A stretch of 14,013 nucleotides of DNA from positions 1-14,013 of the forward strand of contig JBJXFK010000180.1 in assembly GCA_046155505.1 (NCBI GenBank), given 5' to 3'. A program made the position numbers and the translations under genes. The notes under the pieces were generated by a model. The model ran no database searches. It was not told the origin of the DNA and worked only from the letters and a program-made list of their open reading frames with translations. This document shows, piece after piece, positions 7,772 to 13,708 of the stretch. This DNA is from JBJXFK01 sp046155505. Lineage in GTDB: Bacteria > Planctomycetota > Phycisphaerae > UBA1845 > Fen-1342. Each line of letters opens with the position of its first letter. The first letter of the stretch is position 1.

Positions 7772-7886
7772 GGTGTTGGATTCCCGCGATGCGTGTAAGG
7801 CCGCCGACGCCGCACGCGCGGCGAAGCACGCGCGGCATTCTATTCTGATGCGTGCCAGCGCGGCGGGGCCAGACGGCGCTGCTCGT

Positions 7887-7892
7887 TACAAT
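7887..7892 (+). promoter_or_regulatory. Candidate -10 box (TACAAT) for the zinc-ribbon gene at 7902
   Basis: TACAAT lies 9 nt before the ATG, with no Shine-Dalgarno sequence between them, matching the arrangement before the other small zinc-ribbon genes. No clear -35 box. Confidence 0.4.
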
Positions 7893-7901
7893 ATCTAGCG
7901 C

Positions 7902-8300
7902 ATGGGTGCTCGTGCGCGCATTACGTTCAACGTCGGCCCGCCCGTTCTCTGGCGGACGTCGCGGCGCTGCCTCGCGGCTGCGATTGTGTGCTTCTTGCTG
8001 GCGGTCGGGCTGGCGGGTTGGCGATACTCCCATGCGCCAAAACTACTGCGCTGGCAGCTCTACACGATCCTCGCGCTTTGCGCGATGCCCACGTTCGTGC
8101 TCTACCCGATTTACGCGCGGCTGGAGCGGCGCGTGCGCGACGACTGGCAGCAAAGCGGCGGGCGGTTGTGCATGCATTGCGGATACATGTTGGTCGGGTT
8201 GCCGCCGCAGGGCCGCTGTCCGGAATGCGGCGGTCTCTATGACCTGGACGCGGATTTGAAACACTGGCGCGACGTCGGACTCGATCGACCCGCGCCGTAG
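7902..8300 (+). CDS. Small zinc-ribbon membrane protein
   Basis: 132 residues. There are two hydrophobic segments (about 23-40 and 53-71), a short charged stretch, then a C-terminal zinc ribbon with C90, C93, C106 and C109 (CMHCGYMLVGL, CPECGGLYD). The layout, membrane part followed by a cytoplasmic-type rubredoxin-like knuckle with CPECG, is shared with four other proteins in this window and is common in planctomycetes; the role is unknown. The ATG at 7902 has no ribosome binding site but a TACAAT 9 nt upstream. It is divergent from the DinB-like gene, with about 130 nt between starts. Confidence 0.85.
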   Translation: MGARARITFNVGPPVLWRTSRRCLAAAIVCFLLAVGLAGWRYSHAPKLLRWQLYTILALCAMPTFVLYPIYARLERRVRDDWQQSGGRLCMHCGYMLVGLPPQGRCPECGGLYDLDADLKHWRDVGLDRPAP

Positions 8301-8395
8301 GCGTCGGATTCACCCATTACCGAAGCGCCACGTTAGGCCGCCGCAATTTTTCAAGTCTCTCCGCGCGCCGCCGCCGAACGCGCGAACCGCCCGAT

Positions 8396-8563
8396 TCACG
8401 CCGCTACCGTCGCCGTCGCGACCTCGGACCACGGCCCCTTTTCGCCGCGCGTATTGACCCAGCGGACCATGTAGACCGCGATCTTGCGGCCCTCGCCCGC
8501 CTTGAACTCGGCGCGGAAACTCGGTTTCATGGTCATAGCCAGGAACGCGGGCAGTCCCAGGTC
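8396..8563 (-). pseudogene. Orphan C-terminal fragment, tail repeat R2
   Basis: Immediately after the TAA of the PrcB-like gene (8564-8566), and in the same frame, about 55 codons read DLGLPAFLAMTMKPSFRAEF, YMVRWVNTRGEKGPWSEV and ATATVAA, then TGA (8396-8398). It has no start or N-terminal domain of its own. It matches R1 mainly at the protein level, with many synonymous or conservative differences, so it is an old, diverged member of the family, not a recent copy. Confidence 0.6.
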
Positions 8564-9118
8564 TTACTTCACGACGAAGCGCTTCACTTCGTGCCACGAC
8601 AACGGGCTGTCCTTCAGACCGCGCCGTCCCTCCTCAATCACGACGGGCATGTTGGACGCCTCGATGACCCACAAGCCGAACGGGGAGGTCTTGACGCCCG
8701 TGTCGGGCCTATCGCTGAAGGAGGAGGTCTGAAACGTCGAGGACTCGTACCGGATGCGCACCGCATGATCGCTCAACGAGACGCTGCGGGCTTCTTCGCC
8801 ATCGGTATTAGTGGTTGCGCCCCCGAACGCTCCGACCACCATGAAGCGCGCGAAGTCGATCTTCGGCGCTGTGTGCCGCGCCATCGCCCCGTGCTTCACG
8901 TCAACGCCGGTGTGCTCAGCCCAGAGCGCGTCCCATGCCTCCTGATCCCTGACCAGAACAAACCGCGGCGTCAGGATCTTGCTGTCGTGCCCGACGAGCT
9001 GGACTGCTGGAAGCGTGTCCGTGACGGGCGGGCGCGCAGCCATGCCCAGGGAGGAAACTCCTGCGAGCCCAGCAACCAAAGCAATCGAGGATGCGGCGAT
9101 GACATTGCGAGTGAGCAT
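8564..9118 (-). CDS. Exported protein with PrcB-like C-terminal domain
   Basis: 184 residues. A signal peptide (residues 1-28: MLTRN, then a hydrophobic core, then MAARPP) indicates export. The mature part resembles the PrcB-type domain found in several secreted bacterial proteins: RDQEAWDALWAEH (58-69), PKIDFARFMVVGAFGG (85-100) and a final SPFGLWVIEAS (145-155). The match is by motif shape only, so the family call is moderate; no enzyme function is implied. The start is well supported: ATG at 9116-9118 with AAAAGGAG 6 nt upstream, the best ribosome binding site in the window. Its stop codon abuts tail repeat R2 in frame. Confidence 0.75.
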   Translation of the reverse strand: MLTRNVIAASSIALVAGLAGVSSLGMAARPPVTDTLPAVQLVGHDSKILTPRFVLVRDQEAWDALWAEHTGVDVKHGAMARHTAPKIDFARFMVVGAFGGATTNTDGEEARSVSLSDHAVRIRYESSTFQTSSFSDRPDTGVKTSPFGLWVIEASNMPVVIEEGRRGLKDSPLSWHEVKRFVVK

Positions 9119-9124
9119 GCGAGG

Positions 9125-9132
9125 CTCCTTTT
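9125..9132 (-). promoter_or_regulatory. Ribosome binding site of the PrcB-like gene
   Basis: AAAAGGAG on the minus strand, 6 nt before the ATG. It fixes the start and contrasts with the absence of such sites before the zinc-ribbon genes. Confidence 0.75.
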
Positions 9133-9138
9133 GAATGG

Positions 9139-9170
9139 ATTGTACCGATTCTCCAGGCGGCGAATTGCAA
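9139..9170 (-). promoter_or_regulatory. Candidate promoter of the PrcB-like gene
   Basis: Minus strand: TTGCAA (9165-9170) and TACAAT (9139-9144). The 20-nt spacing is longer than the usual 17, so only the -10 box is a fair match. It would give a leader of about 10-15 nt containing the ribosome binding site. Confidence 0.3.
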
Positions 9171-9189
9171 CGAGTATGTCATAACACCT

Positions 9190-9203
9190 CTGCGACGTCG
9201 CAG
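9190..9203. promoter_or_regulatory. Perfect palindrome upstream of the PrcB-like gene, possible operator
   Basis: CTGCGACGTCGCAG is a perfect 14-bp palindrome, and flanking AACACCT (9183-9189) and AGGTGTT (9202-9208) can extend the symmetry with a bulge. It is 72 nt upstream of the PrcB-like start and about 20 nt upstream of its candidate -35. It could be a dimeric repressor site or a hairpin; no regulator is encoded nearby. Confidence 0.35.
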
Positions 9204-9257
9204 GTGTTGTCGTCCCGCGGGGATCGGTCGCTGTCCTGCAAGCCAGCCATCACCCCT

Positions 9258-9455
9258 CACGCCGCGGTCGCCGCCGCGATTTCGCTCCACGGTCCCGTTT
9301 CGCCGCGCGTGCGGAGCCAGCAGGCCATGTGGACGACGGTCTTGCCGCCTTCGCCCGCCTTGAACTCGGTGCGGAGCGTGGGCCACCTGCTCCTGTCAGG
9401 AACGACAGCTTGGCAGGGTCGGTCGGCGTGGGCTGGTCCGCATCCACGAACTTCA
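9258..9455 (-). pseudogene. Orphan C-terminal fragment, tail repeat R3, frameshifted
   Basis: The 5' part reads VKFVDADQPTPTDPAKLSFL. After about one base is lost relative to R1, near 9390, it continues in another frame as LRTEFKAGEGGKT, WLRTRGETGPWSEIAAATAA, then TGA (9258-9260). It covers slightly more of the N-terminal side than R1 and R2. It follows the zinc-ribbon gene ending at 9527 but is not in frame with it. The frameshift marks it as decaying sequence. Confidence 0.6.
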
Positions 9456-9526
9456 CCCCCACCGCTGTACGCGTCGCCGTTCCCGTGCCATGGCGGAGAG
9501 CGTCTCCAATCCCAAATCCTGCGTGG

Positions 9527-10072
9527 TCACTCGGGACAGGCGCGTGTCCCGCACTCCGGGCACCGGGCATCCATCGGGAGGCCGCGCCGCGAGTAACCGC
9601 ACTCAGAACAGTGCATGCCATCACTGCGCTGGTTTCTCATCCAGGATCGCCAGGCAAGTGCGCAAAGGCTCGCCGTGAGAATCAAGCACATCCACAGCGG
9701 CACCGTCGCGTGCCAGTCGTCCGGGCGCGCGAAGTGACCGCCGGGCATCCACCGCAGGCCCTCGCTGTTGTGGGCAATCCACAGCGGCTCATGCAGCTGG
9801 ATGCCAGGGACGAAATCCGGACGGCAGGTGACCGTGAGCCGCGCGTGTTCCAAACGCCATGAGAGCCGCCAGGCCCCGGAGGCCGCGGCGTTCCCCGATC
9901 CGAGACTGGCATAGATCGTGGAGCCCGCGTAGAACGGCACGCTTAGGACAATCATGGCGAGACAGATCAGCGCGAGCATGCCCGAACCGTAGCGAATGGT
10001 GCGCCCGCGCAGGACTCGGCCGGCTCTTCTTCCAGTGAACACCGCTCGCCCTGCGTCGTCGCGAGTGGACAT
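9527..10072 (-). CDS. Zinc-ribbon membrane protein
   Basis: 181 residues. A hydrophobic segment (about 32-50) is followed by a ~70-residue region presumably outside the membrane, with a Trp/His-rich stretch (HEPLWIAHNSEGLRWMPGG). A second hydrophobic segment (about 124-141, preceded by VPLWM) leads into a C-terminal zinc ribbon with C155, C158, C171 and C174 (CSECGYSRRGLP, CPECG). The plan and the VPLWM motif match the membrane half of the transposase fusion at 5903-6901, so the two are likely paralogues. The start is ATG at 10070-10072, with TACAAT 5 nt upstream and no ribosome binding site. Function is unknown. Confidence 0.82.
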   Translation of the reverse strand: MSTRDDAGRAVFTGRRAGRVLRGRTIRYGSGMLALICLAMIVLSVPFYAGSTIYASLGSGNAAASGAWRLSWRLEHARLTVTCRPDFVPGIQLHEPLWIAHNSEGLRWMPGGHFARPDDWHATVPLWMCLILTASLCALAWRSWMRNQRSDGMHCSECGYSRRGLPMDARCPECGTRACPE

Positions 10073-10218
10073 GCCACATTGTACGCGAAGGCCCGGTCCG
10101 GCAACCCGTTGTACGCGAACGCAAGGCGTTTAATGCTCTCGCTCACGCTGACGACGTACGTATACGCGCTCTCATCGCCCCACGTGGGCCCGTGGGCATT
10201 CGTGAGTGCTGCGAACAC
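9967..10218 (-). other. Possible small gene or remnant upstream of the zinc-ribbon gene
   Basis: A GTG frame reads AALTNAHGPTWGDESAYTYV, SVSESIKRLAF and AYNGLPDRAFAYN before entering the zinc-ribbon gene out of frame. The part outside the known gene (10073-10218) looks more protein-like than most shadow frames here. TTGTACGCGAA occurs twice (about 10079 and 10109), giving the FAYN repeat. No family is recognised. It may be the eroded end of a lost gene. Confidence 0.2.
10078..10083 (-). promoter_or_regulatory. Candidate -10 box (TACAAT) for the zinc-ribbon gene at 9527-10072
   Basis: TACAAT on the minus strand, 5 nt before the ATG, with no ribosome binding site between them. It fits leaderless transcription. 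Confidence 0.4.
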
Positions 10219-10272
10219 CTCCGCTTGTTCGCCCCGGAGGCGGGCGTCGCACGTGCTACCGGCTGACGCTCG

Positions 10273-11346
10273 CTACTCACTTGCGGGGTGAAGCAGTAGG
10301 TCGACGAACACGGAGCGTTCCTGGCCATCGGTCTTCCATAGTCGTACACGCAGCGCACGCTCAGCCCCGACGCCGACGCGTGCCGCTTCAAAGTCGATGC
10401 GTGCTTCGAGCGCGGAGACCCCGCCGGAGCGTTGCTCTCGTACGTCGAGCCTGAGAGAACGCCCGGAGTCGATGGGCGTCACATCGACCTCGGAAACGAT
10501 CGCTTCGCCCGCGTCGTCGATCGCGAGCACGAGGCAGCGCAGCGCTCGCGCGCGGGTGTGGTGGTACAAGTACAGGTCCATAGCGTGCGAAGGGGTGCCG
10601 CCGGCATCGAGCGTCTGCACGCGGCCGAAGATCGCGTCGACATGGGGCACGTACTCGAAGCTCGCGCGGACAGGAAGATCGCCGACGGATCGCGGTGCGG
10701 CGGCGCCCGGCTTGGCCTGTGTCTGCCAGACGGCGCCCAGTAGCTTTGCAAGCGGGCTCAAGAGCTTCGACGGACGCTCGACCAGCATCACGTCCTTGGG
10801 CGCGGCACGCTCATCTGCACTCACGGCTGCGACGCGATGCCGGTCCCACTCGACCATAAGTTCGTAGCCGCGCGGACCCTTCTCCAGCAACTGATCGTGG
10901 AACGTGTCCGGACCATCAAACTTCCAGCGGAGGCCCAGCTCGCGCGTGCCGGCGAGTTGATGGTGGTCAAACGTTCCCTCGGCCTTGCTTCCATCGAACG
11001 TGATCGTGCCCTCGCTCACGCCGCGGAACACCGAGCAGACTCCGAGCATCCGCACCTCCTTGCGGCTCGGATGCCAGTAGTACGCCGTCATCGTTCCCCA
11101 GGGGTCGCCGTCGGGCAATGTGCCAAAGCGCATTGATCGGATGGAGTTCCGCTCCGGCCCCCAATGCCACGTGTCGTACGTGTCCGTGCCTGCAAGCGAG
11201 GTCATCTTCCAGTGACCGCCGATGAAACCAGAGAACGACGCCATCCGTGCCGAGACCTTCGCGTCTGACTGCACTTGCGCGGGCTTGCTCGCCGGCTGAG
11301 CGTCCGACCGGATTGAACATCCAGCAATCAGCACGAAAGGAACCAA
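10273..11346 (-). CDS. Putative lipoprotein with a lipocalin-like DUF1579-type domain
   Basis: 357 residues from a TTG start. The N-terminus VPFVLIAGCS carries a lipobox (LIAGC), implying a lipid-anchored envelope protein. From about residue 37 the sequence (FIGGHWKMTSLAG, ERNSIRSMRFG, TAYYWHPSRKEVRML, GTITFDGSKAEGTFDHHQLA) resembles the beta-barrel domain of DUF1579-like proteins that often begin with a 'F.GGHW' or 'L.G.W' motif. The C-terminal half is less familiar. With TTG as start, only nine residues precede the lipobox Cys, too few for a normal signal peptide. The open frame extends upstream (HRNDSWYALVPFVLIAGC) but offers only ATT as an earlier start before a stop at about 11389. Enzyme activity is unknown. 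Confidence 0.75.
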   Translation of the reverse strand: MVPFVLIAGCSIRSDAQPASKPAQVQSDAKVSARMASFSGFIGGHWKMTSLAGTDTYDTWHWGPERNSIRSMRFGTLPDGDPWGTMTAYYWHPSRKEVRMLGVCSVFRGVSEGTITFDGSKAEGTFDHHQLAGTRELGLRWKFDGPDTFHDQLLEKGPRGYELMVEWDRHRVAAVSADERAAPKDVMLVERPSKLLSPLAKLLGAVWQTQAKPGAAAPRSVGDLPVRASFEYVPHVDAIFGRVQTLDAGGTPSHAMDLYLYHHTRARALRCLVLAIDDAGEAIVSEVDVTPIDSGRSLRLDVREQRSGGVSALEARIDFEAARVGVGAERALRVRLWKTDGQERSVFVDLLLHPASE

Positions 11347-11478
11347 GGCGTACCACGAGTCGTTGCGGTGAATGACTGTCGTCCCTCATTACCGACACGC
11401 CAGACTGTCCTTGAAGATGGTACTCGCTGACGGCGGTCGTGTTCACACCATGTGCCCGGAGCAAGGCTCATCGGTCCA

Positions 11479-11628
11479 TCAAGCGGCCACCGTCGCCGCC
11501 GCGATTTTGCTCCACGGCCCCGTTTCGCCGCAGGTGCTCACCCAGCGCAGGGCGTACGGCGCCGTCTTGTCCGCTTCGGCGCCGCAGATGCGGACATCGG
11601 CGCACTTCGGCCACGCCCACGCGAACTC
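11479..11628 (-). pseudogene. Orphan C-terminal fragment, tail repeat R4
   Basis: Open for 49 codons after a TGA: AEADKTAPYALRWVSTCGE and TGPWSKIAAATVAA, then TGA (11479-11481). The match to R1 is strong for the last ~33 codons (11479-11580); further upstream (EFAWAWPKCADVRIC) it is not recognisable. It lies between divergent genes, with no minus-strand gene directly before it. Confidence 0.55.
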
Positions 11629-11712
11629 TCAAGCACTCCGCGCCGTACCACCTTCAAGAAACGCTCCTCCGCGCGCGGCGATCGGGGCAGCGTCGTGCGC
11701 GGTGGCCGCGAT

Positions 11713-11717
11713 GGAGA
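11713..11717 (+). promoter_or_regulatory. Ribosome binding site deciding the start at 11723
   Basis: GGAGA ends 5 nt before ATG 11723. It supports this start over the in-frame ATG at 11711 and over much earlier starts that would run through tail repeat R4 antisense. Confidence 0.55.
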
Positions 11718-11722
11718 TTCGC

Positions 11723-12775
11723 ATGGTCAGGCTTGGCATCATTGGCGCGGAATTGTTGATCGCGTCGTGCGGCCCGTGGCCCACCGACACCGGTTCATCC
11801 GTGATGACCGCTGCTTCGCCGCCCGCCGCGCCTTCGCCAGCGGCCGCTTCGCCCGATCACGCCGGCGCCATCGCCCAAGCCATGCGGAACCGGCAGGAGC
11901 AAGAGTGCCTGAGTGAATTCGCCGCTCTCAATCAGGGACCGCCGATGTCGCCACCGATCTTGGTCGATCGCTCGTTTCAGCCGCCTCAGGAGCCGATCAC
12001 CGTCGCGGCAGAGGTCGTCATCACGACGCCCTACTACCGCCTGGTCGCATCGCCCGCGAACAAGCTCGACGCTCTGCTCCTCGCGGGCACGCTCGACGCA
12101 GGGATCGCGCGGCTCGTCGCCGACTACGCCGCGGCGGATGCCGACAAGTTGCTCCGCGCCGCCACGGTCGAAGTCCGCATCGCGCCCGCGCCAACCGAAC
12201 GGGCCGACATCGGCAAGGCCACGAACATGTCGTCGTGGAACGAGGGGAAATGCACCGCGACCGTCCACCTGCTCGCCCCGTCGGCGCACCCCGACCTCGC
12301 CGCGCCGGGCGCGGCGCGGACCAACTCGGGCGAGCCGATGGACGCGGCGTACTGCCAGCGCGTGCTCATGCATGAGTACAGCACGGTGCTGCTGGAGTCG
12401 ATCACGCGCTCCAAGCCCAATGGGTGGTCATTCTGGAATGCGCCGTCTTGGTTTGTGCAGGGATCGGAGGAGTACCTGGGCGTGATGTATTCCACGCCGC
12501 ATGCCCGCGAGGTCACGCTGCCGGCGTACACAAGGATAACCCGCGAAGGGGAACTGGTGACCAACGACTTCGGGATCGACGTGCAGTCGCCCTACGTGGC
12601 CGGGCCAGTGCTGATCGCGTTCATCCACGAACGTTTCGGGCGCGAGGCGTTCATCGCACTTCTGCGCAGCGAGGCCCCGAGTTTCGGCAAGGCGATCCGG
12701 CGGACGCTGAACACGACACCCGATGAGTTCTACGCGGCGTGGCAGGCGTGGCTCGCGGACAAGGCGGGGAAATAG
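11723..12775 (+). CDS. Putative lipoprotein, peptidase-MA-like (gluzincin-type) homologue with degenerate active site
   Basis: 350 residues from ATG 11723. A lipoprotein signal (MVRLGIIGAELLIAS-C16) predicts a lipid-anchored envelope protein, followed by an Ala/Pro-rich linker. The C-terminal half follows the peptidase-MA plan: a helix with MHEYSTVLLES (217-221 = HEYST) at the HExxH position, then APSWFVQGSEEYLG (Glu249/250 near the usual EGLAEY glutamate), YVAGPVLIAFIHERFG and a final helical segment with FYAAWQAWL. The second zinc-binding histidine of HExxH is Thr221 here, so proteolysis is doubtful; a binding or scaffold role is possible. The family call is by layout only. It is divergent from the lipocalin-like gene, with tail repeat R4 between them. 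Confidence 0.75.
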   Translation: MVRLGIIGAELLIASCGPWPTDTGSSVMTAASPPAAPSPAAASPDHAGAIAQAMRNRQEQECLSEFAALNQGPPMSPPILVDRSFQPPQEPITVAAEVVITTPYYRLVASPANKLDALLLAGTLDAGIARLVADYAAADADKLLRAATVEVRIAPAPTERADIGKATNMSSWNEGKCTATVHLLAPSAHPDLAAPGAARTNSGEPMDAAYCQRVLMHEYSTVLLESITRSKPNGWSFWNAPSWFVQGSEEYLGVMYSTPHAREVTLPAYTRITREGELVTNDFGIDVQSPYVAGPVLIAFIHERFGREAFIALLRSEAPSFGKAIRRTLNTTPDEFYAAWQAWLADKAGK

Positions 12776-12783
12776 TCTCAGCA

Positions 12784-12799
12784 CGATCTAGCGAGATCG
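12784..12799 (+). terminator. Small hairpin after the MA-like gene
   Basis: CGATCT-AGCG-AGATCG is a perfect 6-bp stem with a 4-nt loop, starting 9 nt after the stop codon. There is no T-tract, so termination is only a possibility. Confidence 0.3.
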
Positions 12800-12801
12800 G
12801 C

Positions 12802-12849
12802 CTACGCCGCCACCGTTGCCGTCCTGACGTCTGCCCACGGGCCACGCCC
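12802..12849 (-). pseudogene. Orphan C-terminal fragment, tail repeat R5 (short)
   Basis: Only the last 15 codons are recognisable: GRGPWADVRTATVAA then TAG (12802-12804). PW and the TATVAA end agree with R2. It is the most eroded copy, between the MA-like gene and the next zinc-ribbon gene. Confidence 0.4.
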
Positions 12850-12880
12850 TCCCGTTGTCAATCGTTCGACGCATCCACAG

Positions 12881-12886
12881 TATCAT
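12881..12886 (+). promoter_or_regulatory. Candidate -10 box (TATCAT) for the zinc-ribbon gene at 12893
   Basis: TATCAT lies 6 nt before the GTG start with no ribosome binding site between, as for the other zinc-ribbon genes. No clear -35 box. Confidence 0.4.
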
Positions 12887-12892
12887 CGCCCC

Positions 12893-13369
12893 GTGAACTC
12901 TGGACCCACCGAACCCCACGCCCCGCTCCCGCCCGCCATGCGGCGGTACGAGCTTTGGGTTGCGGCGGTTTTCGTGTGTACGGCGCTTGGCGCGGTCGCG
13001 GCCCCATTCGTGGTGTGGAGCGTGGCCCCGTGGATTTCGCCGCTGTGGGCTCTGCCGGGGATTCCGCTCGCGGTCGTGACCGCGACGTTCGGGATGATTG
13101 GGTACACGCGGCGGCACAGGGCCCGCATCAAGCGGACGGTGATGGCCGCGTCGGGTCGTGCATGCGTGGGATGCGTGTACAACCTCGGCGGTCTGGGCGA
13201 CACGGGCGCGTGCCCCGAGTGCGGGCGGCGCTTCAACATTGCCGCCGATCGTCGCTCGTGGCAGCGGGTTGGCATGTACGAAGAGCGAGCTCGCTGTATC
13301 GCCGATTGCGCCGCCACCGTCACGGGTCGGGCCAAGGCTCGCTGTGCGTCCCTGCGTGCAATTAAATAG
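12893..13369 (+). CDS. Zinc-ribbon membrane protein
   Basis: 158 residues from a GTG start. A Pro-rich N-terminus is followed by two hydrophobic segments (about 21-45 and 48-70), a basic loop (YTRRHRARIKR) and a zinc ribbon with C91, C94, C107 and C110 (CVGCVYNLGGL, CPECGRRFN). After the ribbon, RRSWQRVG resembles the KHWRDVG that ends the protein at 7902-8300, so those two are closer relatives. The last ~30 residues (ERARCIADCAATVTG...) are extra and may be read-through into former spacer; a perfect palindrome AGCGAGCTCGCT sits where they begin. Function is unknown. Confidence 0.8.
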   Translation: MNSGPTEPHAPLPPAMRRYELWVAAVFVCTALGAVAAPFVVWSVAPWISPLWALPGIPLAVVTATFGMIGYTRRHRARIKRTVMAASGRACVGCVYNLGGLGDTGACPECGRRFNIAADRRSWQRVGMYEERARCIADCAATVTGRAKARCASLRAIK

Positions 13370-13708
13370 AGCGAGCCGAGAATGTCGGCAGCCTCCAATA
13401 CGCTCGTTCAAGCCGCCGATTGAACCGGCATCTGACGCTGCGGCGGCCGAGTTTGGTCGCCATTTGCTCAGACTTATCCCCTCCGCGTAGCACCACTGCA
13501 CTCGTAGATCGAATCCGAACTGGATTCGCGCGTGCGGCCACGCCGCGCGGAAGTCATGCCGCAGCATTTCTCCCAGGAACCGCCTGCACCGAGCACGGCA
13601 ATGAAGAGCCGTACTTCCTCGACACGTTTGAGCCTTTGTTCAAATGGGCCCGGGATTCGGTTCGTGCCCTGGAAACGAGCGCGAAAGAGCCCATCCCCAC
13701 GTGAGTTG
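13370..13708. other. Intergenic stretch without a supported gene
   Basis: It lies between the zinc-ribbon gene (+) and the dockerin-type gene (-), whose ends converge here. It looks somewhat less GC-rich than its surroundings. Open frames of up to about 94 codons exist on both strands, but none shows a motif, a start signal or a plausible composition. No clear terminator hairpin was found. Confidence 0.4.

Noticed and set aside
6281..7798. Long plus-strand open frame (505 codons)
   Set aside because: Antisense to the zinc-ribbon fusion and the DinB-like gene, both with clear motifs; a high-GC shadow.
6867..8033. Long minus-strand open frame (388 codons)
   Set aside because: Runs through the DinB-like gene and tail R1 in the wrong frame; Arg-rich composition.
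11372..11722. Upstream extension of the MA-like gene
   Set aside because: It would be antisense through tail R4 and lacks a signal sequence; the lipoprotein signal and ribosome binding site fix the start at 11723.
6989..12849. Integron-like cassette array, with the tail repeats as attC sites
   Set aside because: Single-gene modules separated by a same-strand repeat look like cassettes, but the repeats conserve a protein reading, show no attC-type inverted core (RYYYAAC/GTTRRRY), and genes lie on both strands. No integrase is present.
13285..13296. AGCGAGCTCGCT palindrome as a regulatory site
   Set aside because: It lies within the coding region of the zinc-ribbon gene with no associated signal; recorded only as a possible marker of a C-terminal extension.
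13300..13330. Sixth tail fragment (GCCGCCACCGTC on the plus strand)
   Set aside because: Only about 12 bases match and neither the TVAA-stop nor the PWSE motif follows; chance in GC-rich DNA.
13420..13704. 94-codon plus-strand open frame
   Set aside because: No ribosome binding site, promoter or motif, and an equally good minus-strand frame overlaps it.
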